From the NCBI GenBank assembly GCA_015680685.1, contig MNCI01005559.1, forward strand, positions 1-64,000: DNA of 64,000 nucleotides, in the 5' to 3' direction. Shown piece by piece: positions 60,791 to 64,000 of the stretch (positions within the stretch are counted from its first letter, which is position 1; each line of letters starts with the position of its first letter). The position numbers and the translations under genes are program-made. The DNA comes from Gnetum montanum (lineage: Eukaryota; Streptophyta; Gnetopsida; Gnetales; Gnetaceae). The notes beneath the pieces were generated by a model. That model was not told the DNA's origin, ran no database searches, and saw only the letters and a list, made by a program, of their open reading frames with translations.

Positions 60791-60920
60791 GTTAAAATTT
60801 TAGTCAAAATTTTCTAACACCTGGAAGGTATTATAAGGGTAAGTACAAAAGGGAAAATGAAAAGTTTTTAACAAAAGTCAATCAATCTAAAACTAGAAAC
60901 ACTTAAATAATCCTCTTAAT

Positions 60921-61018
60921 GAACCATACCAACTATTATAAGCCATAAATAGGAGAAAAATGGATAACTGAACCATACCAACTATTATAAGCCATAAATA
61001 GGAGAAAAATGGATAACT
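60921..61018. repeat. Exact 49-bp tandem duplication
   Basis: 60921-60969 and 60970-61018 are identical and abut without an N. In a decayed element an exact copy is either very recent or an assembly product like the ones at 20431 and 58243. Confidence 0.85.
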
Positions 61019-61189
61019 GTGAATGGTTATAAGGAAATTAACATCTAAGGGGTTCCTTTTTGAAGATTTTTCTAACTCTACAATCACAACAAGCTACGAA
61101 CTTGATCTAGTAAAGGGTACAAGTAAGAAAAGAGTTATCAATAATTTAAGTAAACATTTTAATAATTTCCAAACCCTTGGTAATTATAG

Positions 61190-63404
61190 ATGACCTTGAA
61201 AAGAGGAGAAATAGAAGGACCTTCACAGCCATCAAGAAAAGATCAAGAGGCCATGGACCAAGCTAAATAAGGAAACAAATCCAACAAGCAGAACATGTAG
61301 AGTAGGCAGCTTAATCCTTTAGTCTCCATCATGAAACTCCTGCTATAGGACACTCAACCCAAGTTGAGGCAAAAGATCCATAAGCACCAACGCAAGGATA
61401 GCACCTCACACTATCACTAGATTACCTTAAAGCCATCTAGGAGAAAACAATCATGTCCACAGTGATTGTAGAGCTTAACTTTCATTCATTCATGAAAGTT
61501 GGTCCATAAATGGTGAAGATGCAACTCCAAGAATCACCGTTATGGCCTACACACAAAAAAAATGAGGAATGGTATTTGGGGAAGACATATTAATTTTGTC
61601 ATAATAAAGGGGAAGATGCAAAAATTAACATTGAGGGAGTCTCAGTATTTTATTCTATAAATATGATAGCTAAATCTGTTAATGTGCCCAATGAAAGGGC
61701 AAAGGTAGCACATCTTTTCACTAGATCAAATAAAGATATAAGAAAACTATGGTTGCAAAGAACATATGGCAAAGATGATAAGGATTATAATGAGCTAGCT
61801 CTTGAAGAGAGAATTTCCTTAAAATTTGGCACATATCACTTATTTTTCACATAAATATTAAACAAAATATCAACATATGTAGCTAGAGGAAGTGTGATTT
61901 TAATGGGAAAATTTAATGCAAACATCACACACCTCTATTTCCTTGAGATCCAATGGTGGTTTGAGGAAAAGAAGGTACAGAATCTAACACTTCCATTCCC
62001 TTGCTTCATCAGGAAACTATGAAGATGCACTAGAATCTTAGGGTACACCAATGATGTCCATAGGAAGGCTCTGAATGCTTCCTATGCTAAAATGCTCAAG
62101 CCAACACCACTAAAGAAGGACTAGGTAGAGAAATAAATAGACACTAAAGAAACCACTCAAACTACTATGCAAGCACAACAAGTAGGACCCAGTGATCTGT
62201 AGCAAGAGCAACAGTAGCAACAACCTCCACCATCATTACTGCAAGATTATAGGCCATCAATGAGTCATCTATAGCAAATTGTAGAGACCATCAGTTAGAG
62301 AACACATGAGGAGGTCAACCTATATAAATTCATTGATAGTTCCATCCAACTCACATTTTCCACAAATCCTACTAGTGAATAAATTTCATTGTAGTTAAGA
62401 GGAGAGGACCAATGGTCACAATAGGTTTCTAGGAACACTACATAGTTCCAAGTCATGCTAGACTGGAGAATGAGCCATGGTTGTGATTATGTAGCACCAA
62501 GATGTAGCACGAGTTGCAAAAGTGATCATAGATCATATAAAAGAACCATTCAACATACCTATTCTGCTGCTGATTGATATTTCTAAAGCTAAATATGCTC
62601 AAATGTTAGCTAGTACCTCAATGACTCCTATAGAACATGAATACATGCTTAATAGACTACTAAAAATGGGATAGGTCATGCATAATCTTTTTGACATCCC
62701 AAGTGATGTCACTACAATGAAATCAAAATTCATAACAACCAAGGGTAAGCTAGTCATGGTAGAAACTAGGGTAGAGCATCGGAAGAATGAAATTCAAATA
62801 TTATAGGAAGATCTCATGACCTTGAGAGCCAAACATAGAGATCCAACACAATATGTTGTACTTGACCATCTAGAGTAGTTCAGAATAGAAAAAATCAATC
62901 GCCTAGTAGAGCATAACAAGTAGATGAAGGAAGAAAAGGAGAAAGTGATTTGAAATGTCTCAATAGTAGAAGCATAGACATACATACATGCTAAGGTACT
63001 TACTGTAGTACAGGAGGAAAATAAGGTACATACCATAAGGATGCTTCAAAGAAGCTATATGTGCCAAACTCTAAATTAGAATTGGTCAAAGCCAATTATT
63101 AGGGCCAGAAAGATGTTGCATCAAACCTATCTAGATGAATGTTCAATTATCAAGAGTTATGCAAGATGGCTAGGGCATTTCAAAAAGAAAGGAGATAGTT
63201 TTTGACATGGTATGTCAAGGCCAATCAAATGTTCCCATAACTACCATGTCCATGGGATGTACCGATGGCTAGGCCTCGATAGTATATGACCCTAGAACAA
63301 AAGAAGAGAAGCTTCAAGTACTACTAAATTGATACCAATTCAAGAATTCTAATCATAAAGGAAACCAAGAAATGAGAGAGCCACCACCACTAGGCACAAC
63401 TTAA
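61190..63404 (+). pseudogene. TE6 ORF3: homologue of the TE2 third ORF
   Basis: Starts with ATG at 61190, directly after TTATAG, which could be a splice acceptor. Blocks in order: EGPSQPSRKDQ, LQESPLWP, INIEGVSVFYSINMI, LMGKFNANITHLYFLEIQWW, LTLPFPCFIRKL, a Gln-rich hinge, EHEYMLNRLLKMG, LFDIPSDVTTMKSKFITTKG, a charged coiled-coil-like stretch, and PPPLGTT before the stop. The same blocks occur in TE2 ORF3. About 738 codons with many in-frame stops. 61440-62370 can be read in one frame across stops, showing few indels. Domain assignment to the putative plant transposon protein family is from memory of its consensus. Confidence 0.7.
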
Positions 63405-63583
63405 TCTACATTGAGCTTCTTCAATTTTTGTTTATTATTTTATCATATATCTATGTCTAAGTTTTTTTGTAAAATACCACTGCAGCATTTGGTGTCATGT
63501 AAATCTACCTTTCAATTATATAAGGGACTCTATCCTCATTTTTTTTGAAGTTGACAATGAATTTTCAATCAATTGTGAGGGTA

Positions 63584-64000
63584 TGATAAAGTTCATTTTA
63601 TCAATATTGTATCTATGATGTCATTTATTTGATATCGTAGCACATGCTATGTCATCATAGATATGATATCGTAGGATGTGTGCAACCTATAAATACAAAA
63701 TTTAGGTGCATGGATCCACATAATGTTTCATTACATCCTTAGGTATACTCTTTTAGTTTGTTTTCATAACTTAGAAATAGAGAGTGAAAGCCTGCAGTGT
63801 GGTGTTGAGCAATAGTACAACATCTTATTCGAGTGAACTGTACTTAGGTATAGTTCATGTTCAGAAATAAAGATCAAGATTGCTTTTCATCATTACAGTA
63901 GCCACTTAGTTTTATTGTTTTACTTAGCATATTTTTTTACTATTTTCTTTGTTTAATCATTTACATTTCCAAGTACTTTGCTTTCTTGTTCATTAGTAAA
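63584..64000 (+). repeat. TE6 3' LTR, cut by the window end
   Basis: TGATAAAGTTC at 63584; TATA box CCTATAAATA at 63686-63695; GATATCGTAG repeats upstream. Colinear with the first part of 55215-56071. The polypurine tract expected just upstream is not clear (GTGAGGGTA). Confidence 0.8.

Larger units (their letters stand above)
55215..64000 (+). mobile_element. TE6: Athila-type element with gag and ORF3 but no pol; 3' LTR incomplete at the window edge
   Basis: The 5' LTR (55215-56071), tRNA-Asp-type primer site, gag (56204-58894) and ORF3 (61190-63404) are followed by a second LTR from 63584. Gag and ORF3 align with TE2 block by block, whereas RT, RNase H and integrase are missing from the 2.3 kb between them and from the rest. 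The LTRs differ by well over one base in ten, so it is older than TE3. The base before the LTR (AAAGG at 55210-55214) cannot be checked as a target duplication because the other end is outside the window. Confidence 0.8.

Noticed and set aside
1-64000. tRNA or rRNA genes
   Set aside because: I scanned for tRNA-like A and B boxes and conserved rRNA segments by eye and found none; tRNA-like matches are primer-binding sites of the LTR elements.

Overview
The window is nuclear DNA of a plant with a very large, repeat-rich genome; a gymnosperm such as a conifer would fit, but nothing here fixes the species. I see no intact host gene in 64 kb. There is one broken receptor-like gene fragment of host origin. 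Almost everything else I can identify is Ty3/gypsy LTR retrotransposon sequence of the Athila and Tat lineages, in several age layers, AT-rich and poor in CpG. I label the elements TE1 to TE6 by position.

Layout. 16-809: a degenerate, probably solo, Athila-type LTR (TE1). 810-5531: old background DNA with a wall-associated-kinase-like ectodomain pseudogene at 2670-3448. 5532-28896: TE2, a minus-strand Athila-type element with two LTRs of about 894 bp, a tRNA-Asp-type primer site, gag, protease, RT, RNase H, integrase and a long third ORF, flanked by the target duplication GAGAG. Nested in its leader is TE3 (17724-27804, plus strand), a younger element with 1.85-kb LTRs and target duplication GGTTG that carries gag and protease only, followed by minisatellites. 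28902-33630: background without a gene. 33631-33825: the 3' end of a plus-strand Tat element (TE4), colliding tail to tail with TE5. About 33826-54227: TE5, a minus-strand Tat element with gag-protease, RT, RNase H, integrase and PPT. Its protease and RT are separated by 10 kb that holds a 185-bp tandem array and a decayed multi-exon gene on the opposite strand. 54228-55214: LINE-like RT fragments. 55215-64000: TE6, a plus-strand Athila-type element with gag and the third ORF but no recognisable pol; its 3' LTR runs off the window.

How they relate. TE3 and TE5 share gag, protease and the minisatellite family, so TE3 looks like a non-autonomous Tat derivative that would borrow RT and integrase from a TE5-type relative. 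TE2 and TE6 form the same kind of pair in the Athila lineage: TE6 lost pol but kept gag and ORF3. ORF3 of TE2 and TE6 is clearly homologous in several blocks and lies downstream of an internal TATA-containing region that resembles each element's own LTR. The opposite-strand gene inside TE5 has a similar layout (N-terminal domain, C-terminal coiled coil) and may be a distant relative.

Sequence quality. There are two long N gaps (23905-24283 and 51298-51567) and single Ns at 205, 20431 and 58243. The last two are flanked by near-exact 47-51 bp direct copies, which looks like unmerged contig overlap rather than biology.
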